Shown piece by piece: positions 11,107 through 23,620 of a stretch of 64,000 bases of DNA; within the stretch, counting starts at the first letter, position 1; each line of letters starts with the position of its first letter. Below the pieces are notes generated by a model. It was not told the DNA's origin, did not search any database, and saw nothing but the letters and a program-made list of their open reading frames with translations. This DNA comes from Pinus tabuliformis. Its lineage: Eukaryota; Streptophyta; Pinopsida; Pinales; Pinaceae. The position numbers were made by a program, and so were the translations under genes. The DNA lies in NCBI GenBank assembly GCA_031772625.1, contig CM062818.1:1682430167-1682494166 (forward strand). The letters run 5' to 3'.

Positions 11107-12480
11107 ATGTTAATTTTTTGTGATAAAAATGTTATGAAATGGGGGGTTGTTGTAGGGCACAACAGGAGGCTACAAAGTGCTTCTATGAAATTTCCAACAG
11201 AAACATATGCCCAAATGTTGTCTCATACAAAGTGCTTATCGATGGTTTCTGTAAGGGAGGCAAGTTGGAGGAAGCTACAAAGCTCTTCTATGAAATGTCT
11301 GAGAGAGACATATGCCCAAATATTGTCACATACAATGTGCTTATTGATGGTTTTTGTGAGGGAGGAAAGTTGGAGGAGGCTACGAAGCTATTCTATGAAA
11401 TGCCCAAATGAAACATAAGTCCAAATGTTGTCACATACGATGTGCTTATTGATGGTCTCTATAAGAAAGGAAAGTTGGAGGAGGTTGCAAAGCTCTTCTA
11501 TGAAATGCCTGAAAAAAATATACCCCAATGTTGTCACATTAAATGTGCTAATTGACGGCTTTTGTAAGCAAGCCAAGTTGGAGGTTGCTACGAACCTCTT
11601 CTATGAAATGTCTGATAGGGACATCTACCAAGATGTTGTCACATATAATGCGCTTATCAATGGTTTTTGTATAGGAGGAAAGTTGGAGGAGGCTATGAAG
11701 CTCTTCTATGAAATGTCCGACAGAAACATATGCCCTGATGTTTTCACATACAATGCACTTATCATTGGACTAAAGAGCAGTGGAAGGATGCCACCAAAGT
11801 AGTTCATGAGATGTTGGATAAGGGGAACAATCTGTGTTAGCACATACAATGTTCTTATTGCTGGTCTTCGCAAATAAGCGAAGCTTCAAGAAGCTCTCAA
11901 ATTGTTAGAAATTATGGCTGAAATAGGTGATCAACCTGATGATATCACATATAATACACTTATATATGGGTTTTGCAAGGTGGGTAATCTAGAAAAATTC
12001 AGGGATCTCCTTGAAGAGATGTTGGAGAATGGTTGCATGCCTAACCTAATTCGCTTTACTACATTAATAGATGGACTCTGTAAGAATCACAGGAAATACA
12101 AAGCTTAACAAATCTTTTATGAGATTCCATAGCATGCTTCGAGCCTTTATGATGTTACATACAACACATTGATGGATGGACTTTGTAATATTGGTAATCT
12201 TAATAAGTTATCTAAAGTGATGAAAGATAGTAGTCCAAGAGGCCTCATAACTACATAGGATTATATTTACCACCCTCATGGAGGAACTATGCAAGGAAGG
12301 CACACCCAAAGAGGGAAATAGAGCATTGCATGAGGTCTTAAAAAAGGTTTGGCTTGCAACTGACATATTTTGTAGCAAACAACAATATCTATAAAAATAT
12401 CGATGTAGCAATAATTGACTAGCAATGGATGAAGTGTAGGGGTGACTTCGGTAATAATGCACTAGCAAGCTATCTGAAAT
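11107..12480 (+). pseudogene. P-class PPR pseudogene with retained 3' flank
   Basis: At least ten 35-residue PPR motifs are visible in two frames, e.g. (V/I)VTYNVLIDGFC and KLEEATKLFYEM. The frame opening at 11139 meets a TGA at 11409; a frameshift near 11512-11520 moves it to the frame open to 11800; further stops follow near 11800, 11876, 12106 and 12130. No N-terminal targeting region is present. Bases 12415-12475 resemble the 3' flank of the intact PPR gene (complement of 49800-49880), so this is a DNA-level duplicate of that family rather than a retrocopy. It probably once encoded an organellar RNA-binding protein. Confidence 0.88.
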
Positions 12481-14267
12481 AGATTTGGCAATTCATCTTA
12501 ATGAAGTGATCTCAGTGGTCGAATTCCCATTAGCATACCAAGTGTTTCTTTGAAAAGACACTGCATTAAGGGTTTAGTGGGTTGCACATCCTGATTAAAT
12601 ACACCAGTTCATCAATCTAAAACGGAATTGGCTTTAGTAGTTAGTGTGTTGCAACTTTCAATTGATGAAGTGCCCCCAAGAAAAAATTCAAAGATATTCG
12701 TCACAGTAATAATCTGGAATTGATTTGATGAAATGGTTAGTGGATTGTCATTGCCTTTGATAGAGTGTACGTTGTGAATTTTAATAGTGAACTGTACTTA
12801 AATGGACTAACCTGGTTTGAAGTCTTGAACTGAGTTTGTTTACAATTTTGTAGTTTTCTTTGGAATGCCCCTGCTTTTTGTTATGTATTTGACTCTTTAG
12901 GCCTTGTGAAATATTTTTCTTTATTGATTGAATGCACAAGCTCCATATCTATCGAGTACTTGCCAAGACTCCATATCTATCTAGTACTTTCTCCCATTAT
13001 AGAACACAAAAATTGTAATGATTGTCATAGCATGTCTTAGTTACAATGCATCTTTTTTTTTATTTAGACACCTGCAACTACTTCATTGTATAGTTTTTGT
13101 TGTCCAAATTGTAGTAGCTGAGACAACTATTATCTCAGTGTCCATCTGTTGTGAACTTGCTACAATCAACTAGGTTAGCAAGTTGTCATGTGTATGCTAC
13201 TAAGAGAGGATATCAGTTCGGGACCATTCCATTATTTTTGTCATAAGTTATTTTATTTATGGCCACGGAATGTAGATTCAATCACATATCCAGATGTTCA
13301 ATGACAAGCAATGGGAGCTTGTTTAGTCTATGGGCACACATACCAAACAAGTGCAATAGTTGTTGGAATTCAAGGAACCCTTTTTCCATTTCCACTGTGA
13401 CCCCTAGGTATGGGATATTACACAGAGGGAAAGAATGTTCTCTAAAAGGCTTGGTCAAAGAAAATTCCAGTTCTGTTGAACTTTTCAGTTTACTACACCT
13501 AGATTAAAACCCCAATTCCTAGAAATGAAAAGCATTAACGTACTTGCAACCCACAATTTTGTCCTCGATAAAATTGGAGTAATCAAGGGAGAGAGCAACA
13601 AAGGGTGATTAACGTTCATCCAAAGTTACCAGACTATGATAATTTGGTTGACATGTTTGAGGCAATAAAATGAATTGAAGTTATTTTGAATGAAAAATAT
13701 ACCAGTTTTGCATGAAATGTAATAACATTTGAAGAAATGGTTAATGTAATGCGCTCAGCCTAAATGAACATATGTATACACAACATGCTTTATAACTCTG
13801 TTTCAGACCTGTAAAAGAATGAACCAACTTTGAGACTGGATCTTGATCATAACATAAGACGCGACTTTGACACAGGTTGTACTCACATATGATTATAGAA
13901 AAGTGATGCAATGTACAAGCAATCTAGATCTGTAGTTTGAATATTGTTGTTACTTATCAACTTCTTATTATCCCGTCGCCCGACAAGATAACGCACTAGG
14001 TAATTGGACAGACTCTAATTAGTTCGGTCAAACATATTTAATATGTTTTGATTTAATAAAGTTTAACCATATAATTTTTTATAAAAATAAAATAATATTT
14101 ATTTCTGTTATTATTGGCTAAGAATTTGAACATCTTATTGCAAAATACATTGTAAATTGTGATTTTGCAATCATTACCTTTTATTAATGTAATGTACTCT
14201 ATTTTTATCACATTAATACTTTTTATACACTAATAATTATATTAAAAAAAATAATTGAATATTTTAA

Positions 14268-14301
<34 letters not shown>

Positions 14302-14380
14302 TAGATAGATAGATAGATAGATATCATTTTTGGGGGGTTAAAATCTAGATTCAAATTTTAATAAAATAAAACATATGTCT
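12481..14380. other. Intergenic, no gene seen
   Basis: AT-rich sequence without a supported ORF. It ends in a microsatellite: an (AT)n tract at about 14272-14299 followed by (ATAG)n to 14322. Confidence 0.6.
14272..14322. repeat. (AT)n-(ATAG)n compound microsatellite
   Basis: A run of about 14 AT units passes directly into about six ATAG units. Confidence 0.95.
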
Positions 14381-14825
14381 TTTTGATGCAGGAGCATCTG
14401 GTTAACAGGGCAGTGGTTTCCGAAAAGGACAGAGGACACGGTTCGTCGGATGGACAGTAGAACTGTCTTTGTTTTTTTTTTTATTATTATTATCTATTTT
14501 AATGTACTCTTTAAATTGCCAAAAACAAGGAAAAACAATACTGTTATAGTTTTTAATTTTAATTAGGAACAGTAGTGATTAGGTAGCATTTCTGTGCTTT
14601 CCAAACAACCATATTGCGGTTGAGAAATACAAAGAAAAACAGAATGTATTAATTAACTGTAGAAAACCGCATAAGGAACAACTGTTGAGACTAACGATAT
14701 AACTGACAACAGTTACCAAAAGAAAACTGTTTTGTAGACAGAATTACAAAAAGGGTGAAACGAACCATTGTCGGGGTTCGACTTCGTGTAAGCAAACGGA
14801 GCAGAGATAATAAGAAAAAATGTTC

Positions 14826-14893
<68 letters not shown>

Positions 14894-16340
14894 GTTCAGA
14901 AGCTGTGTATTCGTGCAAATAAGAGTAATATGCAAGACTGTTGAGTAAGTGTGCTACAAGTGTCGTGCTCAGAAGAGGAATAACGAACTAGAGGAAAAAC
15001 TGTAACAGAATTCATACAACCAGAATCACAGGTATGTGAAAACACGACACAGGCCTTGTCGTTTTCCAAATTAACAATTCATATGAATACGCCGCACAGT
15101 CGGTCAAGCATATATATATATAGACCCCCGATACAAGTTTTATTTACATACTGTCTGCATTAGAGAGTCAATTTAGGACCACAGACAAGTCACTAACCCT
15201 ACTGTGAACAAGAACCGACTCGCACCGAGATTCAGTATTACAATCACATCCAGAAAACAACGAAGGGCCAACATATGTGAAGAACAGTCTAAAGCCAGCA
15301 AACAAGTCCAACATTTGAAGTCGAAACACCCTAAGACCAGTTACCAAACACCAAAAGGAAAGAACTACCCGTGTTTGCGAACTGTCGGAAGCGTGACAAC
15401 GGTAACCATGAACAGCCCCACCTGCAAGAACATGCGCAGGAAAGATTAGTCAAGGCGGCACTACAGCTCGGTAAAAGAAAGACAAAGAGAACCTCTGCAA
15501 AAGGGAGAGCAGACGAGACAGAGACAGAGCTTACCTGTTCACGGAACCAAAACCTCCGGCCAACCCAAGAGGACTCCTGCTCACGAAGGAGCCATAACAT
15601 TAGTAACAGGAAAAGAAGATTATAAAAGAATCCAGCATAGAACTCGGAACTTACCATGTTCGCGTGCGGAGTTTCCAACTGAGGACGCCGCCATCGAGCC
15701 ACCGAGGACCGTGAAGAGGAGCCGAACCGGTGCCGGAAGCACACGGTAGTTTCAGGAGTAACCATTGTCAACAGAGGAAAAAAACCGAATCATACACAGA
15801 ATACCAATAATATATGCAGAGACGGGAACCCTCTAAGGAGTTAAAACGACGAAAACTCAAACCATAACAATATTTGACATGCAAGCCGAGAAGCAACGCC
15901 ATCCAACCTTACCAGAACAAACATAAAACGTCGGAAGAACAGGGCTGTGTCGGGCACATAGAAATGACTAGAGTTGAGAGGGCAACCGGGCATCAGAACA
16001 GTGGATTGAATAACCAAACGACAGGAAACCGCACCCAGAAGCATCGATCGTAGGTCACAGAGCTCGCAGAGCGAAGAAAGAAAAACACTAAGTGAAACAG
16101 CAAAAGTGAGGAGGGCGCGAAGGGTCGAGAACCCTAAACCCCATACAGTCTTGCGGAACTCCGAGGCGGACAGCTGTTAAACGGACGGAGGGTTAAGGTA
16201 CTACCCTCATTAAAACGAATCCATACGGCGCCGATCCCGAATTAAACCACACAATCAACCAACAGACCCATCACATTATTACGTTCACCGCGGATTGTTT
16301 ACACCTCAGCTTACCAGAGGCGGGACCACGTGGGCTGGCC
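14380..16340 (-). other. GC-richer segment, candidate spliced unit of unknown function
   Basis: This 2-kb block is visibly richer in GC than its flanks. The minus strand holds several good splice signals: donors after AACATG (GTAAGTTC, about 15655) and after GTGAACAG (GTAAGCTC, about 15535), and acceptors ending TTCTTGCAG (about 15425) and CGTGAGCAG (about 15580). Upstream, near 16040-16150, is a pyrimidine-rich leader-like stretch with a telo-box-like TTTAGGGTT, before an ATG at 16044. No long ORF results and no protein family is recognised. It could be the 5' end of a gene or a captured gene fragment. An interrupting (AT)n tract lies at 14830-14890. Confidence 0.28.
14830..14890. repeat. 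(AT)n microsatellite
   Basis: About 30 uninterrupted AT/TA units. The apparent Tyr-Ile ORFs across it are artefacts. Confidence 0.97.
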
Positions 16341-16744
16341 CCATCACTTTTTATAAAATTAAATAATAAATCAATGTTATTATTATTATTTTCAAATATA
16401 AATTAAAATTTTAAATATAAAATATGTGTATTTTTATAAGCTAATAATTATATTAAAATAATTTTTTATTGAAAATTTTAGTTCAAATGTTAAGAAATAA
16501 AATATATAATTCTTGACTTGGATAGACAATCTTGATTGGGATGACTAATGTAATTCAAATGTAAATGCAAGCATAACATATTATAGTTTTTAAAAACTAT
16601 GTTTGCATAAGCATTGAAATTAGGGCCTTACTCTTTAATTGAACAGATGAGGACTTTACCAATCAGTAAAATTCAAATTGATGGAATTCTAAACCTTAAC
16701 ACTAATTTGAATTCAGTATTTTTATTATAATTTAGCTATATTTA

Positions 16745-16860
16745 AACTAAGCAGCAGGAGTAGCTACTATGTAGCGCTTGTCTAAGTTTTGCATGAAGAA
16801 AGTGGGTATATTCTTATATTCACATGAATCTTTTTATGTTCATGGTATATATATATATGA
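16745..16860 (+). repeat. First copy of a ~115-bp direct repeat
   Basis: Near-identical to 17739-17850 (shared text includes CAGGAGTAGCTACTATGTA and GTCTAAGTTTTGCATGAAG). The spacer following each copy is also similar (ATATTAAAAATATxTTTTTAAACAAATTTA). The unit was therefore about 170 bp and tandem before the solo LTR inserted into it. Confidence 0.85.
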
Positions 16861-17688
16861 ATTTTTGTAACAACCCCGAAATTAAAACATGCAACTAATT
16901 AGATCAATTATGCGATTTATAATCAACACACAATTTATCAACGATTTAACATCGAATTTCGGAAATATGAGCAGAAACAACTTCACTGTGGCGATGATAT
17001 TCCTTACTTGTGATTTTAGAGTTGAACGCTATTTGAATCCTGCTAACCGCAACAAAGTTTTGGGGACGACTCTCCACCCAACTGTAGGCTCAGTTGCATA
17101 TAATCTTTTTACAACTGGCCACCCCCGAGCCCTCAATCAACGTACTACTACCAGGGAATCCTTTGTCTCACAACACTTTTCTCCCAAGAGAATGGATGAT
17201 GGAATCATGGAATGATCTCTCATCTTCCTCACCATCTATTAAATAAAGCAAACATTGGAAGGGGAACCACATGCACACATTCTATGTGTCAACATGCAAC
17301 TTTTTTTTTTTTTTTTTTTAAGATTTACTTAAGTTAAGTTTTCTCTTAATTTATTACTTTCTTATTTTATTCATTTTTACTTTTTGATAACTTTATGTAT
17401 TTTTACTATTTTTATAGTTCTTTTAGTTAACTCTTTCTTATTTTATTTTACTTTTTGTTAACTTTACCTTTTATTACTATTTTATAGTTTTACTTTTATA
17501 TCTACTTATTTAGAACTCTAGTATTGTTATTTACTATTTTATTTATTTGTTATTATTATATTTCTTTATTATTTATTATTTATTTACTATTATTATCTTT
17601 TCTTTATTGTTTATTATTTATTTGCTTATAAATAATATTATATTATATTGTTTATTATTATTATTATTATTAGGGACATTACAATTTT
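16861..17688 (+). mobile_element. Solo LTR with perfect 5-bp target-site duplication
   Basis: The LTR runs 16866-17683 (818 bp), starting TGTAACAACCCC and ending GGGACATTACA, an imperfect terminal inverted repeat. It is flanked on both sides by ATTTT (16861-16865 and 17684-17688). No primer site or internal region remains, so LTR-LTR recombination removed the body. A T15-18 run at about 17302 and a strongly TTA-rich 3' half are present. The 108-residue ORF at 16889 has no recognisable domain and is likely chance. Confidence 0.88.
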
Positions 17689-17738
17689 CAAACAAAGATA
17701 TATTTTTAATATTAAAAATATGTTTTTAAACAAATTTA

Positions 17739-17850
17739 CTAAGCGACAGGAGTAGCTACTATGTATTTCTTGTCTAAGTTTTGCATGAAGAAAGTGGGTA
17801 TATTCTTATATTCACATGAATCTTTTTATGTTCATGATATATATATATAT
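17739..17850 (+). repeat. Second copy of the ~115-bp direct repeat
   Basis: See 16745-16860. It is followed by a short (AT)n tract. Confidence 0.85.
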
Positions 17851-17859
17851 ATATATATA

Positions 17860-20810
17860 ATATTAAAAATATTTTTTAAACAAATTTATATTCAATAAAG
17901 AAATATTTTAACTTTAAAAAATATGTTTTTAAAGACATTGTGGTTCACCATAACTAATCATTATTTTTATTGAAAAAGAATAAATTGAGGAAAATGTAAA
18001 GGGAAGTCAATGGGAGAAGTCAAAGAGTGCATGGCTTGCATGGCCCCTCTTCCCTTTCTTTGCAATTTTAAGCATTTCCCCTTTTAGGCATTTCCTTACT
18101 ACAAATAATAACAAAATTTTAACATAATAACATCCACAACTTCTTACTTTTATTATGAGGATCAATAATTTCATTGTCGATCCCTTTTGGTGGGTGAACA
18201 CTCATGAAATCCCATGCGAACTAGAATGTGGCATGCCACCAATTAACCAACAAATTTAATACACTTGGCATAAGAAAGACCTTCATGTACATGCACAAGA
18301 GCTTGAGGTTTTCTTCGCAATTGGTTTGGTTGATGGCAAAGATCATGTTGTTTTCTCTCACACCCATGCATAATTGCACTTTGGTGGTTCTAGGTGACCC
18401 TTCAAAAATGGTGGTGGCTCCAAGAAACAAGTTGAATGATTGTATTCATAATTTCTCTATGGTATGTGGATTTACTTCGACTTGACATCTTCATTCCTTC
18501 TTTTGATTTTGTTTTCATATATCTTCCCCATTTATACTCAGTGAGGTATTGGGATTTCTACAGTTTGATTCCTTCTATGTGTTTGGTTTAGCATTGCTAG
18601 GTTTGGTGAATGGTGGCCCATTTCTGTCTTGGTCACATGTTATCTTACACTTACATAGTCTACCTTATTTCTTCCCAACTTGTGAACTCTTTGGTTTTTC
18701 CTCGATCCTCCTTGAACCTTGTCCTCTCCGTCTAGTTTTCCTTTGTGTCAATTTGATGGCGACCACTTCTTTCTCTTTGTAGGTTGTTGTCTCTCCATTT
18801 CCCTACTCCCCATATTGCAGTTTCTACTTGAGAGCTTCCTTGCAATCCCCCTTGCCTCTCTATACCTTGACCATGTCACAAAGCAATCCCACTCTTGTTT
18901 TTCATCACCCATGACAAATATGAAAAGAGCCTCATCTTCCTCTAGTCGCAAGGGGCATCAAAATTCTATACAACCACTTAGGACTAGAACTTAAGGGGAT
19001 TCTGAAAGATCTATTGCATTTTTTGGGGGGGGATTTCCCCCTCAATTCACAAAGAATTTCACAATACCGAGCACGAAGCTCATGTGGAAAGTCAGATCTT
19101 GTCCAGTGTAGAAGTAGAGGAAATTTTGGGCTATTGAATCCCTCATATAGGGAACAACCACACTAGGAAAACTAGATACCATCAAACTATTGATTTGTAC
19201 TAGAAAATGAAAACAATTATGTGAAAAGTCTTAGTAAAATGATTAGAAACACAACAAGAAGTCCTTCAAGAGGTGCAACTCCAACTCAAGAACTTGAACT
19301 CCAAGGTCTCTCTAATGGAAAATAAACTAGCTAACATGAATCTCTCTACTTCTTAGGAGAACACAAAGGCCCCTGAAACTATAGAGGTGGATTCTCCTTC
19401 TAGCCAAATGCTTATATTATCAAATTTTGTTTATATTCCATGTGACCATTATAGTGCTTTCTATGTTAGCCATAAGTTAAAGTTTTAGAGTCCATCTCTA
19501 TACTTTATTAAACTATTGAACTTGTACTATTGTGTTACTAATTTTGGATTGATTTTATGGTCCAAAGCCACTTATTTGTGCTACTAGTCTGGTTTCCCTA
19601 ATGGTACACTAGTAGACACAAATTAACAATGCAATATGTTGTTATCATATAATACAAATATTTTTGTAGCTTAAAAATAAACAACGTGGATAAAATTTAT
19701 AATCATTTAAAATAATTTGTATTTTGATACTAAAAATAATTTTTCTATAGTTTATATGTCATTTAAAATATTTTATATTTCACAAAAAGAATTAATTTCT
19801 TTTATATAAAATACCAAACAGTAAAATTATCATTTATTAATATATAATCTTAAATTTCACCGTAAAAAACATTTTACTGATGTAAAATCAAAAAATAAAA
19901 TTCTCATACATTAATAATTTTACTATCTAATTTTCTTGCTTTACTTATAATTGTTATGCCCCATATTAATAAGTAATAATAATAAGTAATAAATAATATT
20001 TGAAGAAATTTTGTGTCCAACATATATACTTGTGTGTGTTTTGCATTTATGCACAATTGAATGCCATTTATCTCTATTTTCGTCTTAAGTGCTCCGCAAA
20101 GATCTGGATCTACTGTTTTATGTTATTTTGTGCATGACTAGACGTTTACACAAAGCTCATAACTCTGTTTAACTGAAAATCACTTTAAGTTTGTGGATTT
20201 CATGGAAAAGGGTTCGCGAAGGTTAGATCAGGCTTGAAACTGAAGAAACGCCCTAACCCCACATCACATAGCCTTCTGGATGCAAAAACATTGTTCTAAC
20301 ATCCCCCAATACTGCCTCGGGTGAGACTATAGCCTACACTAAGTGGGTTTTTGCCAAAGGGACCGGCAGTGTCGGTTTTTGTTGGTTAACGCATCTAAAT
20401 CTGAACCTGGGTCCAAGCCCCCTCAAGCCAACAAAATTTCCTAGGTTAATTTCTTATGAACACTAGTGTTTATATGTTTTTATTGACCCCAAATATATTC
20501 TTTAACCATTTACTCATTGGTGATATGAAATTACATTTTTCCTCATATTAAAAATGCATTTTACTCCATTGGAAGTAGGCTATTCACCCACATAGTGTTT
20601 GAATTTGTTAAATTGTTCCTCTATAATTTATGAGATTCTTTGCATAAATTTAGGTAGAAGTAAAAAGTAAATATGTAGTATATTCTTTATATTTCGATAA
20701 TTAGACATATTTAGCATAAATTACTTCCCACCATAATTTATGGAATTCTTTGCATAAATTAGGTAGGAGTAAAAAGTAAATGTGTTGTCACATAAATAAT
20801 GTAACAACCC
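17860..20810. other. Intergenic, possible old element remnant
   Basis: No supported gene. Near 19250-19375 one frame reads as a short heptad-like helix (motifs EVLQEVQLQLKNL, MENKLANMN) of the type found in retroelement gag leaders, with stops around it; too short to assign. The rest is AT-rich. Confidence 0.35.
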
Positions 20811-22148
20811 AAAAAATTAACGCGTGTTTTTCCTTGCAAGATCTTTTGGCTCTGAAACCATGTTGAATTCTTTCTTATTTTTAGATCTTGGTAATTATTG
20901 CCTTCTAATCAATAATTACACTTGAAAAAATCTCAACCTTCATTGTTATTTTACGATTGAGTAAACATTAGTAGATTGATATAAGATATATGAGATATTG
21001 TTGATGTTTGATTATAATTGAGGATCCCTGTATATATACATAGTCGGGGTGTCTTGTCATTAATAGACATGTATTTTCTCTTTTTTTTTCATTATTAATT
21101 AATTACTTATTATTTATATTTATATATTATATTATATATATGATATAATATATATTATTATACATAATAAAATGTATATTATACATTGTTGTTCATTGTT
21201 GTTCGGAAGGAAATACCTTCTGCTGCTTTATAAAACATCAACAGTTATGGAGTCTACCATCCAAGCAATTTATCAACTGCTCTCTGGTAATTAGCACCAT
21301 AGGTCTCACCTCTCTCTGAAATTGATCACAATGTTTCACGCAAGGCCCAACAGGGGTATTTCTCAGTTTTAGAAGTATGGATCCACTATTTAGGAGGTTT
21401 ATCAGCATTGTTTTCAAGGCAAGCATTGTAAGATCCTATAGCCCATTTTCCAGGGTGTTTCTCAGCCTCACGACAAGCACCACAGTGGTTCAACTCACCC
21501 TATTGAGTGGGTTATCAACCTACAACAAACATCTGAGTGGTATATCATCCCATTCAACAAGCACTAAGTGGCTTATAGCTTACTAAGTAAGCACTTAGTG
21601 TTTGATCAACTTAGCAAGCACTTGTGGTTCAATGCTCCTCTAAGCCTCCCACTGGGTAGTCAAGCTCGAACATACACAGTCCAACAACCTCAACACATTA
21701 ATTAGGAGAAAAAATCCTAATTTCAGAGCACATGACTCATTTGCAACTCTGACATTTCTCCTATGGTCCATGTCCAATGTCCCAAAATTCTTTCTCTACC
21801 ATCACCTCTTGTTTTTTTGCTAGATTTTTCTTCTCACTTCCTATTTTTCCTTGAGTCCCTTCATCTACTGCAAGATTTCCCCCGCTTCTCTTCCCTCATG
21901 TTGCAGAACAAGAAACATGGGCACTTTCCCCCTATCCAATCACGTCTTTTTCATTTGTTAGGTGGTGTGTCGATATGTTATGCCACCATCTACCACTCTC
22001 TCACTTCTCCTCTCTCCTTCATACTTGGATACATGTGTCCCTCCCTTTAGGCCAACATTTCATATTTTCTATTATTTTCAAGAAGGCAATTTAATACTTA
22101 AACTGTTTACAGAACTTGTCCTAGCCAGTTGTGGCTTCCACGTTGGTC
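20811..22148 (+). other. LTR-like fragment, interrupted by the next element
   Basis: It starts TGTAACAACCC at 20811, like the solo LTR at 16866. It contains a TTTATAAAAC TATA-like box near 21228 and, at 21410-21660, a run of degenerate ~30-bp units built around CAAGCACxxxGTGGxTTATC/ATCAAC. No matching CA-ending terminus is seen before the 12-kb element inserted at 22154. It may be an old LTR. ORFs at 21763 and 21962 show no domain. Confidence 0.3.
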
Positions 22149-22153
22149 GTCAC

Positions 22154-23369
22154 TTCAATGCCCCACTTAAATCTTATCCTGCAAATTTTATTAATGTTTA
22201 CATTATCTGAAAATATTGAGAAATATTGGTCTAATATAAAATTCATGATTTCTATTATTCAAATTCCCAACTTACCTTCTCAAATTGAATCTTAGGTAGG
22301 ATATGGTCTCCTTCCATTATTTCAAATAATATATATATTCATCTCACATTCTCCAATGTACCCTCACATTTACTAGGGAGAAGACATGGTCCTTTCCAAC
22401 TCATTATCAATATATATATTCATCTCACATTCCCCAATGTACCCTCACATTTACTAGGGAGAAGACATGGTCCTTTCCATTTAATTACATCTCACATTCC
22501 CCAATATACCCTCACATTTACTTGGGAGAAGACATAGTCCTCTCCATTTAATTATCAATATTTATATTCATCTCACATCCCAAATGTACCCTCACATTTA
22601 CTAGGGAGAAGACATGGTCCTCTCCATTTAATTACATCTCACATTCCCAAATGTATTTTTAGATTTACTTGGAAGAAGACATGGTCCTTTCCCATTAATT
22701 TCTCAATTTTATATTCATGTCACATTTTCAAATGTACTCCCAGCTTTACTTGGGAGAAGATAAGTCAATTGTAAGGATGTATGAGAAGTTAATGACATTA
22801 ATGAGAAGTGGGTGAGATGGAGAAGAGAGGGAGGGTATAAAAAGGAAAGAGGGAAGGGAGAAAAGGGGGATGTGCGGTCTTGCTCATGATGTTGGGGTTG
22901 GTTGTGATTTTAGGATTTGTTGTGATTTTGGAGACCTTAGGAACCTGTGGAGGTTTCTTGGGTTGTTGAGAGGAGGGAAATATTGTTCATATTGGTCTGG
23001 ATCATTCATTTTGGACACACACACTACATCTGGTTGGACTTGGGCTCGGAGGGCTAGGGAACCTGTGGAGGTTTCTTGGGCTAGGAATTATTTCCTAGTT
23101 GGCTAGGAGGTAAATCCTGTTGGGTTAGTCAAGAGGAGCAGTAGCTCAAGGGCTTCTCCACTAGCCACCGGTATAGGTATTCCTCTATAGATTGCTCATG
23201 TAAATTTATTAAAATGAAATGTTCGCTATAAGTTATAAGGATTAGGATGTAAATGGTAAAATTTTCATTGTTTAAAAGTCTTGTAAGAAAGTAAATTATT
23301 ATCTCTTATTGCATCTAAATTCTAGAGAAATAGATCGGTTAGAAGACCCTAGGATACGGCTCTTATACA
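22154..23369 (+). repeat. 5' LTR of the 12-kb element
   Basis: It aligns along its whole length with 32880-34189. The first bases are TTCAATGCCCCAC where the 3' LTR has TGTAATGCCCCAC, so the start has mutated. It ends GGCTCTTATACA. Bases about 22335-22760 hold six degenerate copies of a 70-80-bp unit (CACATTCCCCAATGTACCCT...GGGAGAAGACATGGTCC). A TATA-like GTATAAAAAGG lies at about 22835, before a purine-rich stretch. Confidence 0.88.
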
Positions 23370-23381
23370 TAGTATCAAAGC
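23370..23381 (+). other. Decayed primer-binding site
   Basis: TAGTATCAAAGC directly after the 5' LTR. It matches the initiator-Met site TGGTATCAGAGC except for two G-to-A changes, which are C-to-T on the other strand. Confidence 0.8.
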
Positions 23382-23620
23382 TTTGGTTCAAAATCTGGAC
23401 CCAAAGCCCACTAAACCCCAAATTCCATTATAAAGAGCTTGTAGCCCTCATAAGGACTTATAATCCTAAAATATATTCATATAACAAATTATTTTTTTTA
23501 ACAAAAAAAAAAACAAAAAACAAACTAAAACTACAGTCAATTCCCTTGAAGATATTTTCTCCTTACTTTGCTTTCCAGACTCAACATGATGGCAAAGGGC
23601 TGGGCTTTGTGATTGTATAC

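Noticed and set aside
14691-14935. Tyr-Ile repeat ORFs
   Set aside because: Translation of an (AT)n microsatellite.
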